Of a stretch of 64,000 bases of DNA, positions 38,916 to 48,894 are shown one piece after another (the first letter of the stretch is position 1; each line of letters begins with the position of its first letter). The stretch is from Diplocarpon mali (taxonomy: Eukaryota > Ascomycota > Leotiomycetes > Helotiales > Drepanopezizaceae): contig JAENRP010000125.1 of NCBI GenBank assembly GCA_024741835.1, forward strand, positions 1,998 through 65,997, given 5' to 3'. The translations under genes and the position numbers were made by a program. The notes beneath the pieces are model-generated. The model did no database searches. It had not been told where the DNA came from and saw only the letters and a program-made list of their open reading frames with translations.

Positions 38916-40275
38916 GAAGTGAGAATTTTAAAACTAGACCTAACTTGCCTTTTATTAAAATAATTCTAAAAACCGCTATTAAATAAATTGCTTAAACGCT
39001 TAGTATAGCCTCTTTAGAATTTTCAGAATCTTTAAAGGACTTTCCTTTAGCTAGACGACTTATTTTAATTCGACTTTTAAAAAGGATAGATCGTTTAATA
39101 GCTACCTTAGCTAATTTGCAATTTGAAACTAAAGGATTGCGCGCTTGCTTAGATTCCTTCTTTAATAACTTAAAAGAGCTAGTTCTTAATTTCTTTATAT
39201 TTATATATAACTGTTTTAAAAACGATAATATAAGGGAAGACCCTATCCCTATTATTCTAAAGATAATTAAGAGAGCTATTAAATAGATTTAATAGCTTAT
39301 CTTAGACGAATTCGCCTTTATAAATATTATTCAATTCTTTAATAATTATAGAAGTTAAGAACTTAGTCTTTCAAATGCTAAGTAAGACTATTTTATCTTA
39401 TAAGAAAGAGAATGCGAAGAGGAATCTGTTAATTAGGACATTTGTAATTATAGTAATATGCCTTAATCGGTTATTCTTAACCTTAAGCTTAAAGAATAAT
39501 ATAATATTTAGGTGTCCTTTATAATAAAAACTCAGTTTCGATAGTATCTTCTTAGCGTAGGAATCGAAAGGAGAAGACTTTGCGACCTTTATATTCGCTC
39601 TTTTTCGGTTTACTATAATCTTAATTATAAAGGATTTGATATTAATAAAACTATTAAACACCTAGGACTTCTTTATATAATAAAAGATATCGATCTTTTT
39701 CTAATCTACTTTAATAATTAATTCTTTATCTTTTTAAAGATACGCAAATCTAACCTATTAATAATAGAAGTATCTCTAGGTACTATAAAATTTAAAGCTA
39801 ATCTTAAAGCCTTAAGGGCGTTAGAGCCGATTGAATAGAATAATTCCTTTTTTTTAATATTATTAAATAATAAATAGTAGGAGGAAATAGAAGAAGAAGG
39901 GTCAATTGTAATACCTAAACCCTTCGATACCGCTTCCTAACTAACAATTTTACTATTAATAATAGAGCTTTTATAAGTATATTCCTTTTTATTAAAAGAT
40001 AAGAAGTAGAGATATACCTTTATTACTTCTACCTTATAGATAATACGACCTTTATACCTTCTTATTTTCTTTATAATATAATATTTAATCTTACTTAATA
40101 AGTCCTTTAAATATACTATAGACTCTACCTCTTAGCTATAATAGTAAAAAGTAAAAGGGCCTATTAGCTTATCGCTTATCTTAAACCTTTTTAATTAATT
40201 GGCCTTAGTCTCTATAATTAAGTTATTTTAATAAAAAGAGATATAAGTACTACTAATAAAGAAAATCCAATTATT

Positions 40276-40299
40276 ACTTGCGGTTTTAGACTGCGAGTT
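40276..40299. repeat. Palindromic repeat in B ORF2, after the frame change
   Basis: Counterpart of 5165 in A. Preferred phase in the downstream ORF2 frame (T-C-G-F-R-L-R-V). Confidence 0.7.
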
Positions 40300-41159
40300 A
40301 ATTTTACTAGTAAGCGAGTCTTAGATTATCAGATCCTACTAATTGGATAAGGCCCTGCTTTAAGAAGCCTTAATAGGTAGATCGGCTCTTAATCGAATAT
40401 AAAACTCACTCTATTTGCAAAGAAGATAAGTCGATAGACTTCTTAAGCACTTAGTTAAAAATCTTAACTAGCTCGAATGATTGTAAAAATAAAGCGAAAG
40501 GAGATCTTATAACCTATTACTAATAATAGCAATCTAATTATAGTAATAATAAAATAAGGATATCTTTTTAAAATGCTTTTAAACAATTCTTATAAAACTA
40601 GTGGTTTGATAGCCTTTTGCAATAACTATATAGCTATCTGCGATAAGAATACCTTAGAAAATAAGACTTAAATCTCTGATCTTATCTTTTTAATCTTTAC
40701 TTTAAAGCAACCTTTAGTACTTTAATAGATTAACGTAAGTAGAACTACTGCACCTTTCAAGGTAGCTTTTTATCTTAAGAACTGCAATAGCCTCTTTAAA
40801 GCTATTATTAATCGATACTCTTAGATAGACCCTTTAGTTATAATCGAAGTATAGAAGTTGTTTCTTCTTAATAAAGACGAATTGAAAATCCACCTTATAG
40901 AATATAATTAGAAACTCTTTAATATCCTTATTAATACTTAAACAAACGTTATAAATACTAAGTCACTTCTTTATTAACTTAAGTCTTAAGGATAATGCGA
41001 TAAAATAAATACTATCTAAGAGCCTAATATACTAATTAATAAAGATATTATTATAAAAAAATTCAGAAAAGAGATAAGCTATAATACTAGTATAGTGCCA
41101 GACCTTGACTTAGGAACCAATTCCCTATTTTTACCCTTAAGCTTAGAAACGCCAAGACT

Positions 41160-41184
41160 GACTCGCAAGCTTAGCCTGCGAGTA
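41160..41184. repeat. Palindromic repeat near the end of B ORF2
   Basis: Counterpart of 4281 in A. Preferred phase (T-R-K-L-S-L-R-V), 885 bp after the previous copy. Confidence 0.75.
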
Positions 41185-41455
41185 AGGTTAGACTCAGCTA
41201 GCTTTAGCCTATAAGATAGTTTAAATGAACTTCAGCTATTAAATTTAAGGGTATTAATAGAAGATCCTTTAAGAGAGGTCCTTGAAGTTGAACAATCGCT
41301 AAGAAGTAAGAACTAATATAAGAGAAGAAGACTCTAAAGTAATAATAGAACCGATAATTGAGTCGAGCAATCTAAAGAATCTAGCCTATTACCCTTAGAG
41401 AATACCATTTAAAGAACTTACGAATTCGAGTTGAATCTTTTTTTTAAGATTATCT

Positions 41456-41932
41456 ACTTCCTTATATACTAGCACTTTATTATTCTCTATTTATTATTCT
41501 ATTTTATATATATTCTTTACTTTACTTTATTCTTTATATAATCTATCCTTTGATTATTTCCTTTATATACAACTTTCTAACGCTTACCTTTGAAATATTA
41601 TCCTTACCTTTAATAATTGTCATTTACCAATTATAGGTCCTTATATATATCATACCCTACTTTTGTTCCTACCTCCAGCCTCTTTATACCTACTTTTCCT
41701 TTGTGCACTAGCGCGATTCCAAAACTCTATAAATAAGCCTTTCCTTGCACTACGATTTTACTTTTTTTACTTCTTCTATAACCCTATTAGACTTATAATA
41801 CCAGCACTACTACTATTGTCTTTTGTTATCAATCTTTTCTAGTATAAGCCTCTTATATTATTAATCTTTTCTAAATAATTATCTCTTTATTTAGAACTAT
41901 CCCCCTTATTAAATAATTTATTATAGTACTAC
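41456..41932 (+). other. Spacer between ORF2 and ORF3 of copy B
   Basis: Matches 3586-4069 of A. AT-rich with pyrimidine-rich stretches. No gene, LTR or palindrome seen. Confidence 0.4.
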
Positions 41933-42203
41933 CGAGCTTAAGTAAGAAAGCTATACCTAAGAAGAATATATTAGTTGTAGCTTTAGGTAGCAAACCCTTG
42001 AATACTACTAATAATAAACTAATATTAAAGGGTAACTTTTCATAGGATAGAAAAGCTTTAAGATTATTAGAAGATATAGTAACTACTTATAGAACGTTAG
42101 GTGAAATAGAATAGCAAGTATTCCTAAACTTATCTATAGAAGTATTAAACTATAGAATTTCTACTATAGAAGAAGGATTTTTAGGCTTTAATGATTTTCT
42201 TAA

Positions 42204-42451
42204 TATAGAGACCTGGAAGTGGAGGATCTTGTAATATAGGTCATATGGTCAGATAAGGACTAAGAAAGGGGTATATATAAGACTACTATTATACTTAGAG
42301 ATAGCACGCAATACCAACTACCTATTTTACCCCTAATTAGTGAATTGTCCTAGTTCTTATCTTCGGAGAGCCTGCTTATAGTGCTTCCTCCCTCTTATCT
42401 TTGGTCTTTATATAGGCCTATTCTTAGGTATTGTTCCTGCTCCCTCTTATA
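42204..42451 (+). repeat. 5' LTR of element C
   Basis: 248 bp, matches 44890-45137. Followed directly by ttagtaacctacgtaagga, the same primer-binding-like sequence as in A and B. Confidence 0.93.
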
Positions 42452-42899
42452 TTAGTAACCTACGTAAGGACGATTCCTTTAAGATTTCGTCTTTATACGA
42501 CTTCTCCTCTTGATTCTCTTAGTTCGTAGATAAGAGATCAACCCTTCGAAAACCCCTCTTAAGATAATAATTATTTAGTTATTTGTAACTATCAGTTGTT
42601 ATTCCTCTATTATCGACCTTGCAATCACTTAGTTATTTAGAACTATCGATTGCCACTCTCTACTATTAATAACCTTAGATTTTCCTATTTCGGCCCCTAT
42701 TCCGCCTCTCTTACCTCTGATCTAAAAAGCTTAAATTATCAGCTTATCGGTACAATTATCGGATTTCCAACCTTTCTAATATAAAGAAGTTTGATTAGCT
42801 ATAATAGCTACTTCAAATAGTAGCAGTTTCGAGTATTTATATAATATTAAACGAAAGCTCTAATTGGGAGTATCTCTTCAGTTTTCTTAAAAGGCTAAA
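42452..42899 (+). other. Leader of element C
   Basis: Collinear with the leaders of A and B. Contains the conserved run aactatcgattgcc near 42640 also present in B near 22610. No gene. Confidence 0.45.
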
Positions 42900-44420
42900 A
42901 TGGATACTTTAGCTGCCCTTACTTAATAGGACTTTGAAAACTGCCTTAGAATCATCTCTAGAGACCCCTTTATTTTAAAGACTAATAGGAATTGTCCTAA
43001 AAGCTAAGATGAATCTTTTTTAAAAACTTTATTTTAGAAATTAGTCTTTGACTTAATAAACCTTTTCTTACTACTAGTAATTATAGTACCTTTATTTATT
43101 ACTTTATACTTATTAAAGAAGTCTTAGTAAAGTATAAATAAACTTTTAGCAGAAGCCGGATTTTCACTCTTAGGCCAGGCCTGCGAGTAGGAATATAAAA
43201 ATGCAATTTTATATAACTCGAGTTCTTTACCTTCCCCTTCGATACCTTCCCCTTCGATAACTATACCTGCTTTTTTAATATCGATACTTGAAAATACTAA
43301 AAATATCAATTTTAAACCTCCTTTTAACCCTTTGCCCGAATCTTTTCAAGCTCGCTTTAGTTACTTTAAGATTGACTTAGATTTTGAAAACTCCTCTAAG
43401 GGCCTTGTATTCGACCTAGCTCCCTTCCTATTGAAATAAATAAAGCGATAATAGTAGCTTTTAAAGCTATTACTAATCATTTTCCCCTTCTTAGTTCCTT
43501 TAATGCTCCTTATTTTACTAAAGCTAATATTACTAATTTCCTTAAATAATATAAGGAGACTTATTATAATTTCGGCATTAGATATAATAAGATAATTAAT
43601 CGACTTTCTTACTATTGCGATCAAACTAGCAAAGATATTATTAAATCTTTACTTAAGTGGAAGCTTTGCAAATCCTAAGAACTCTTTATTAAGGCTTTTA
43701 AATCTGAATTTTAAGAATTTAATAGATAGTAGATTCGCAATACTCTAGCCTTTTTAAAGGAGTTTATTCTTATTACTCGCACTCCTAAGGAATTTAAAAA
43801 CTACTATTAGACCTTTACTTAAGTGTCGAATACCTTAATCGATTAGAAGATTCTTAGTAAAGTTGAAAGAGGACGCCTTTTCTTACTTAGATTACCTACT
43901 AGCCTTTAAAATAAGATCATTAAGTATTTTAGGATTAATAAGCGTAATCTTATAATATATGCTTAATTCGAAGACTTCTCGACCTTCGCTTTAAAATCAG
44001 ACCTTAGCGAAAGGACTATTAAAGCAATAGAAAAGGAGAAAGAGCCTACCTCCTCCTTTACTAAAGATCTTAAAAGCTTAGTGCAAGAATATTCGAAGGC
44101 TTTAGAGGTTACTAAAGAGGCAAAGAGAAATCTAATAGTAATTCCCTTTACTTGCAGTCCTAGCTTAAGAGTGAAATCTGCCTTAAAAATTAAGGAACTT
44201 AAAGCTTAGTTTTCTAAACTCTATATTTAACATTTAGAAACCTTAATTAAAGGCCTTCTTTAGGAAACTTATTGCGCCCTTTAGTTTAGTAATCGATAGG
44301 CTTTAGAAGGTAAAAACTAGTATGCGAACTCGAAATACCTAAATCCAGCTTCCCTTAAGTTAAATAAGCGAGTTGCTACCTTAGAAAGGCTTAATAATCG
44401 TATATAGCTATATTAAAGAA
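42900..44420 (+). pseudogene. Gag of element C
   Basis: Starts at an intact ATG (42900, M-D-T-L-A-A-L-T), which also calibrates the gag start of A and B. N-terminal homology runs to about 43,400. There the sequence diverges and the frame shifts, so an indel is likely around 43,400-43,440. From there the capsid-like block is good: N-H-F-P-L-L-S-S-F-N-A-P-Y-F, K-D-I-I-K-S-L-L-K and L-L-R-L-P-T-S-L-Q-N-K. Palindromes at 43165 and 44150 sit at the positions matching 23114 and 24121 of B. The zinc-knuckle part seen in A and B is not found. The end is uncertain. Confidence 0.7.
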
Positions 44421-44889
44421 ATTCTTAAATTATTAGTCGAATTTTATATAAAGCCTGGATTTTCTTTAGTAAGAACGCCTCTTAAGTTGGTTAAAGCATA
44501 TATACTTAGGATTACTTAAAATTATCTTCGAATTTTCTTTAAAATTGCGATTTAATAGCTTTGATAATTTTCAAGCTTTTAACTCGCAGTCCTAGCCTAG
44601 GAGTCGCATTACCAAAGGAGGAAAAGGAGTTTTTATTATTTTTATTCATTTACTACCGCACCTCCCCCCTTCTCCCTTTCCCTTTATATATTTCTTTGAA
44701 AATCCACTCGCGGGCCCGACCTGCGAGTTAAAAAAACCCTCTTTCCTTTTCCCTATCTTTACGACTTTAGGTACTAACTCTACTTGCACTTATTGCTCTT
44801 GCAAATAGGGATTAGTATTCTTAACTTGCAAGAGTCTTATATCTTTGCTAATAGTAGCAAAGGCCGCTATTTAAGTTAGTTAAGGCATA
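44421..44889 (+). other. 3' non-coding part of element C with two palindromes
   Basis: No gene seen. Two well-preserved palindromes lie at 44581-44605 and 44705-44729; the second is one of the least mutated in the window. No counterpart positions were identified in A or B, so these two may be specific to C. Confidence 0.55.
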
Positions 44890-45137
44890 TATAAAGACTT
44901 AGAAGTAAAGGATCTTATAATATAGGTCATATAGTTAGATAAGGATTAAGAAAGGGGTATATATAGGACTACTATTATACTTAAAGATAGCGCGTAATAC
45001 TAACTACCTATTCTACCCTTAACTAGTGAATTGTCCTAGTTCTTATCTTTGAAGAGCCCGCTTATAGTGCTTCCTCCCTCTTGTCTTTGGTCTTTACGTA
45101 GGCCTATTCTCAGGTGTTGTTCCTGCTCCCTCTTATA
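44890..45137 (+). repeat. 3' LTR of element C
   Basis: 248 bp partner of 42204-42451. Starts tataaagact against tatagagacc in the partner. Followed by TSD ttaa. Confidence 0.93.
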
Positions 45138-45747
45138 TTAAGAATAAGCTTAAGATAAAAGGGATCGATTATGAAAAATTTCTATAGGAATATTAAAGGT
45201 ATGCTAATTTAATAGATTTGTTTTAGAAAAATCGAGATAAGAAGAATGAGTATATAAAAAGATTATTATAGTTTATAAGTGGCATCTATAGTATACTTTT
45301 CCAGACCTACTTTATAATTGATATTACTACTAATAACGCCCTGCGGGGGCTTGGTAAAATCTTTAAAATATATTAACCTATAGCAAAGGCTATATAGGTA
45401 TTAAATTATTTCACTATCTAAGAGGGTATAAAAAAGCTATAGGGAAATAGCATTAGAGGTAGAAAATTTATTAGGTTCTTAAGCACTATTATACACTCTA
45501 TCATTTAGATTATAAAAGATGAACTCTTATAGTATAATAATTTTGCACTTACTAATTAAACTGTTTTAAATACACTTAGCCTTTAATAGTCGCAATATAG
45601 TCTACTTATTATAAAAGTAAAGATGACTTATCTCGCTAAGTATACTATGAATTACTTCGATAATAAGATAGAGAGATAGGAGTTTATTATCCCTATTACC
45701 TTAAAAATGCTACTACTTTTAATAGGAATAACTAATAAGGAGAATTT

Positions 45748-45774
45748 GACTCGTAGGCCTAGCCTATAAGTAGA
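45748..45774. repeat. Palindromic repeat 1 in B ORF3
   Basis: Counterpart of 2674 in A. Preferred phase (T-R-R-P-S-L-Q-V). Confidence 0.8.
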
Positions 45775-45933
45775 ATCAGTATATAAGGCAAATGTCCTTA
45801 AGCCTAAGGTACTTATAATATTAGGAACTCAAGCAGCTAACCTGCCTGACTACTAATCCTCTAACTCGGACGAATTTAAGTTACTATCTTTAGAAATGCC
45901 TCGAATACTTTAAATACTAGTAGTAAAGAAAAT

Positions 45934-45959
45934 GACTCGCGGGCCTAGCCTATAGGTTA
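45934..45959. repeat. Palindromic repeat 2 in B ORF3
   Basis: Counterpart of 2488 in A. Preferred phase (T-R-G-P-S-L-Q-V), 186 bp after repeat 1. Confidence 0.8.
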
Positions 45960-47163
45960 ATATATATAATGCTATAGACTTAGAAGATAATTTGTCTAAT
46001 AAAGAGATTAGTACTATTACTAATATACTGGAAATTTTTAATAACACTAAGAGAGATACCGCCGATATTATATAATCTTTCTTTAATAACTTGCAAAAAT
46101 TTATTCTCAAATTCTATAAGTTAATAATAAAGCGTTTAAGAAAAGAAGGTCGGGGAGAAGTCTTATTAGCATAAGAAAGGATAATAAGAGCCGTTAAGCA
46201 GATTATAAAACTGCTATAAGACGAATTTTCTATAGATAATATTATACAGTTCTTTATTAAGTATAAGAAATTGAAGGGTGACTTCTATATTCTTAAGGAG
46301 AAATCCGAAGTTAATACAAATATTATCTCTATAGAATATTATTAGGTCCCCTTTAATATAAAGATGATACTATAGTATAGCAATAGTTTTAAGATAGTAG
46401 TAATATTAGAAATGAAGATAAGACTTGCAAAGTTTATAATAGGAATATTTAAGGACTTTAATTTTAAAAAGTTCTATGCCCTTTATAAACGCTAATATAT
46501 ATAGTACTATGGATTAGTAATAATAGGCCTTAATAATAAAGATATATCATCTAATATCTATAAATTTTATACTGCTTCTAACCTAACCTTATTTTTATTA
46601 CATTTAGGAAATTATACAATTATAGCTACTAGTAATAGAATAGCAAACTAAGTTAAGAAGGATATATTATTAGGCTTCTTTAAGTTTAGAGTAGTACCTA
46701 AAGCCTTTAAATTGTTTTATAATATTGCATAGACCCCTGCTTAGTATAATATTATACTGACTATTAACAACTTTATATCATTTTATAGTAAAGGCTTTTT
46801 AAATATGCCTAAGTTATTTAGCTGCGCCTTTTTAGGCGCTATGCGTACGCATAGTTATAGTAATCGTAGAAAGGATTCATTTTTAATATTAGTATAAGAA
46901 GAATTAGAAATGTACTAATACTACTTCTAGACCTTAGATAAGAAGCCAAACCCCTCCTTTGCCTTCTTCTATAATATAACTTATAGCTTAATATAATAGA
47001 TATTAAGGATGTATTATAAATTATACTTAAGCGCTTTACTAACTTAATATAAGTCTTTATATAAACTAGTAATATATCCTAAGCTTATATAGTTTATTAG
47101 AATTAATTACTACTTAAGAGTTATTACTACTAAGATTAATACTAATATAAGATTTGTAAGATT

Positions 47164-47189
47164 GACTCCTAGGCCTGGCTCGCGGGTTA
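47164..47189. repeat. Palindromic repeat 3 in B ORF3
   Basis: Counterpart of 1258 in A. Preferred phase (T-P-R-P-G-S-R-V), 1,230 bp after repeat 2. Confidence 0.8.
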
Positions 47190-47984
47190 ATCCACTTAAT
47201 AATAGAACTATTAACTACTATATGATTCTAGCAGCTAAATAATCGACTAAAGAATTCGCTATTTAGGAAAAATCCTATAAATTATCAAATCTTATACCTT
47301 AACGCCTTAAGAATGCTTAGTAGATCTTACTAAATCTGGCTCGAAATGCAGCATAATAGAAAGAATTGAATACTAAAGAGAAGATACTTTTAAAGGAGTA
47401 CATTTCTAATAAGACGACTCTATTTTTTATATTTATTAAATAAGGTATATTTATTAATATAGAATCTGCTAGAGAACTAGGAAAAGGTGGCTTTCTTACT
47501 ATTAGCAATAACTATATAGAAGTTATTAGTAATAACTTATTAGAAAATAGCATAGACCTAGAAGATTTTCTTATCGATTCTATTAGTATAAAGAGACTTA
47601 GCACTATAAGATAGAGTATTGCTAGAGAATCGTTAGCTAAATTTCGTATAACACTTAGTATAAGAAAAGGAGGCCTACTATCAAAGGCACTTATAAGGAA
47701 ACGGCTATAAAATAATCTATTAGTAGTAATGATAGTAAAGGATTTATTCTCTAAAGATATAGCTTAGTTGATAATATATTTAAAGAAGTATAAGTAGGAA
47801 CTTTTTAATAATTTCACCTATACTTAAAAGCTAATTCAATAGTTAGAGCTATAACTATATAGGGATAAGTCCTAGACTAAGACGAAAGGTACTAATAATA
47901 ATATTAAGGCTGATAATATAATCGATAAGACGATCCTTCTCGAAAAGTATAGTATTAAGAAACCTTGTGTTAAACCCTCCGATA

Positions 47985-48011
47985 CGACTCCTAGGCCCGG
48001 CTTACGACTTG
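47985..48011. repeat. Palindromic repeat 4 in B ORF3
   Basis: Counterpart of 436 in A. Preferred phase (T-P-R-P-G-L-R-L), 822 bp after repeat 3. Confidence 0.8.
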
Positions 48012-48333
48012 ATTTGATTAAGGGCAAAGAGAAGGAAGTATTGTCTATTGAGTTACCTATCGCCTTCCCCTCTGCCGCTGACGAATCTCCAGAGGACGAT
48101 AATGATAATAAAGACGAAGATAATAATAATACTATAATATAAGTTTCTCTCCCTATCGGCAGAAGTCGTTATACTATACTAGCATTAGTAAGAAGTATAA
48201 AGACGCCTATTACACTAAGACCTAGTTCCTCTAATAGTAATAGTAAGCTATTAAGAAGAAGTAGGCGCTCTATAAAGAGAGTATTGTCTGGTGATAGGTC
48301 TCCTTATCCCTTAAAGAGAACTAAGGAAAACTA

Positions 48334-48645
48334 ATACCTAGGTTGGTTCTATTTTGATTGTTTTTGCAATTCTATAGCCTGTTTATTTATTTTAATAGTT
48401 TCGTTTTCTAACTCCTAGGCCCGGCCTATAGGTGAAAAAGCGTATTAAAAAAAAAAAAAAAAAAACCTCTTCTTTTTTTTCTTTTACCTTTAATAATAAT
48501 ATAGCCTTAGTTTAGGCCTTTTAATATATTAGTTTTCTCGCACTTAGGGTTTGCTAGTAATTGATATGCTATTACCTTAACTTATATTATTTTATATTCT
48601 TTACTAATAGTAGTAAGGGCTACTACTTTTGTTATTTAGGATATA
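48334..48645 (+). other. 3' non-coding region of Gypsy B
   Basis: Between ORF3 and the 3' LTR. Holds a palindrome at 48410-48434, a run of about 19 A residues starting near 48446 and a following T-rich run. The short purine-containing stretch before 48646 would be the polypurine tract but is weak. The matching region of A includes its palindrome near position 12. Confidence 0.5.
48410..48434. repeat. Palindromic repeat in B 3' non-coding region
   Basis: Counterpart of position 12 in A. Downstream of the presumed ORF3 stop. Confidence 0.75.
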
Positions 48646-48890
48646 TATAGAGACTTAAGATAGATAGGTCTTATAATATATATTATATAATCGGCGCAGG
48701 ATAGTAGGAGGATAAAAGGGCCATCTTCTGTATATAGAGACAGCGCGCAGTGCCATAGTACTAAATACACCTTATACTTAGGACTTATTCCCAATATCTT
48801 GTCTAGGAGAGCCTGCTTATGGTGCTTCCTCCTCTTGTTTTTAGGTCTTCCCTTAGGCCTATTCTTGTGTTGTCTCCCTTCTGTTTTATA
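48646..48890 (+). repeat. 3' LTR of Gypsy B
   Basis: 245 bp, partner of 22194-22438, followed by TSD gcaa. Confidence 0.93.
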
Positions 48891-48894
48891 GCAA

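Larger units (their letters stand above)
38045..41455 (+). pseudogene. ORF2 of giant Gypsy, copy B (unknown family, RIP-disrupted)
   Basis: Starts at ATG 38045 (M-P-L-K-N-L), 3' of pol. Gln-restored reading gives about 1,140 codons. Residues about 20-110 resemble ORF3: N-F-S-Q, S-T-Y-A-T-L-G, I-E-Q-Q, F-L-T-K-E-L, K-G-I. A later block near 39,290-39,350 reads D-E-F-A-F-I-N-I-I-Q-F-F and matches ORF3 at about 46,210-46,260. The frame used to about 40,100 is 38045's own; from about 40,200 to 41,455 the better frame is one base earlier, and it carries the palindromes at 40276 and 41161 in the preferred phase. The same change occurs in A. No known domain was found, so I assign no function. Confidence 0.6.
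42204..45137 (+). mobile_element. Non-autonomous LTR element C with gag only
   Basis: Two 248-bp LTRs and a 4-bp TSD ttaa (42200-42203 and 45138-45141) define a 2,934-bp insert in ORF3 of B. The LTRs are related to those of A and B (same ends tatagagacc and ctcttata, same central stretch). The interior encodes a gag homologous to A and B and then about 470 bp of non-coding DNA; there is no pol. It likely depended on enzymes of the giant family or a relative. Confidence 0.9.
41933..48333 (+). pseudogene. ORF3 of giant Gypsy, copy B, split by element C (unknown family)
   Basis: Coding parts are 41933-42203 and 45142-48333, about 1,150 codons. They join in register once C and one TSD copy are removed, and the join is confirmed by A. 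The start is inferred at an ATA that would be ATG. The N-terminus is homologous to ORF2. The C-terminus has an acidic, Asn-rich tract near 48,070-48,130 followed by a basic Ser/Arg tail (R-R-S-R-R-S) near 48,260. Four palindromes (45749, 45935, 47165, 47987) are separated by multiples of three and all read in one phase, giving peptides such as T-P-R-P-G-L-R-L-D and T-R-R-P-S-L-Q-V-E. No recognised enzyme motif or membrane segment. Confidence 0.62.
22194..48890 (+). mobile_element. Giant Ty3/Gypsy retrotransposon, copy B, complete but interrupted
   Basis: Bounded by two 245-bp LTRs and a 4-bp TSD gcaa (22190-22193 and 48891-48894). Order: LTR, leader with primer-binding site, gag, pol, ORF2, ORF3, short 3' region, LTR. 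Copia H (8,021 bp plus 5-bp TSD) sits in the protease and element C (2,934 bp plus 4-bp TSD) in ORF3. Subtracting them gives about 15.7 kb, very large for a fungal Gypsy element. Copy A, without inserts, confirms the collinear order. All frames carry RIP stops. Confidence 0.92.
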
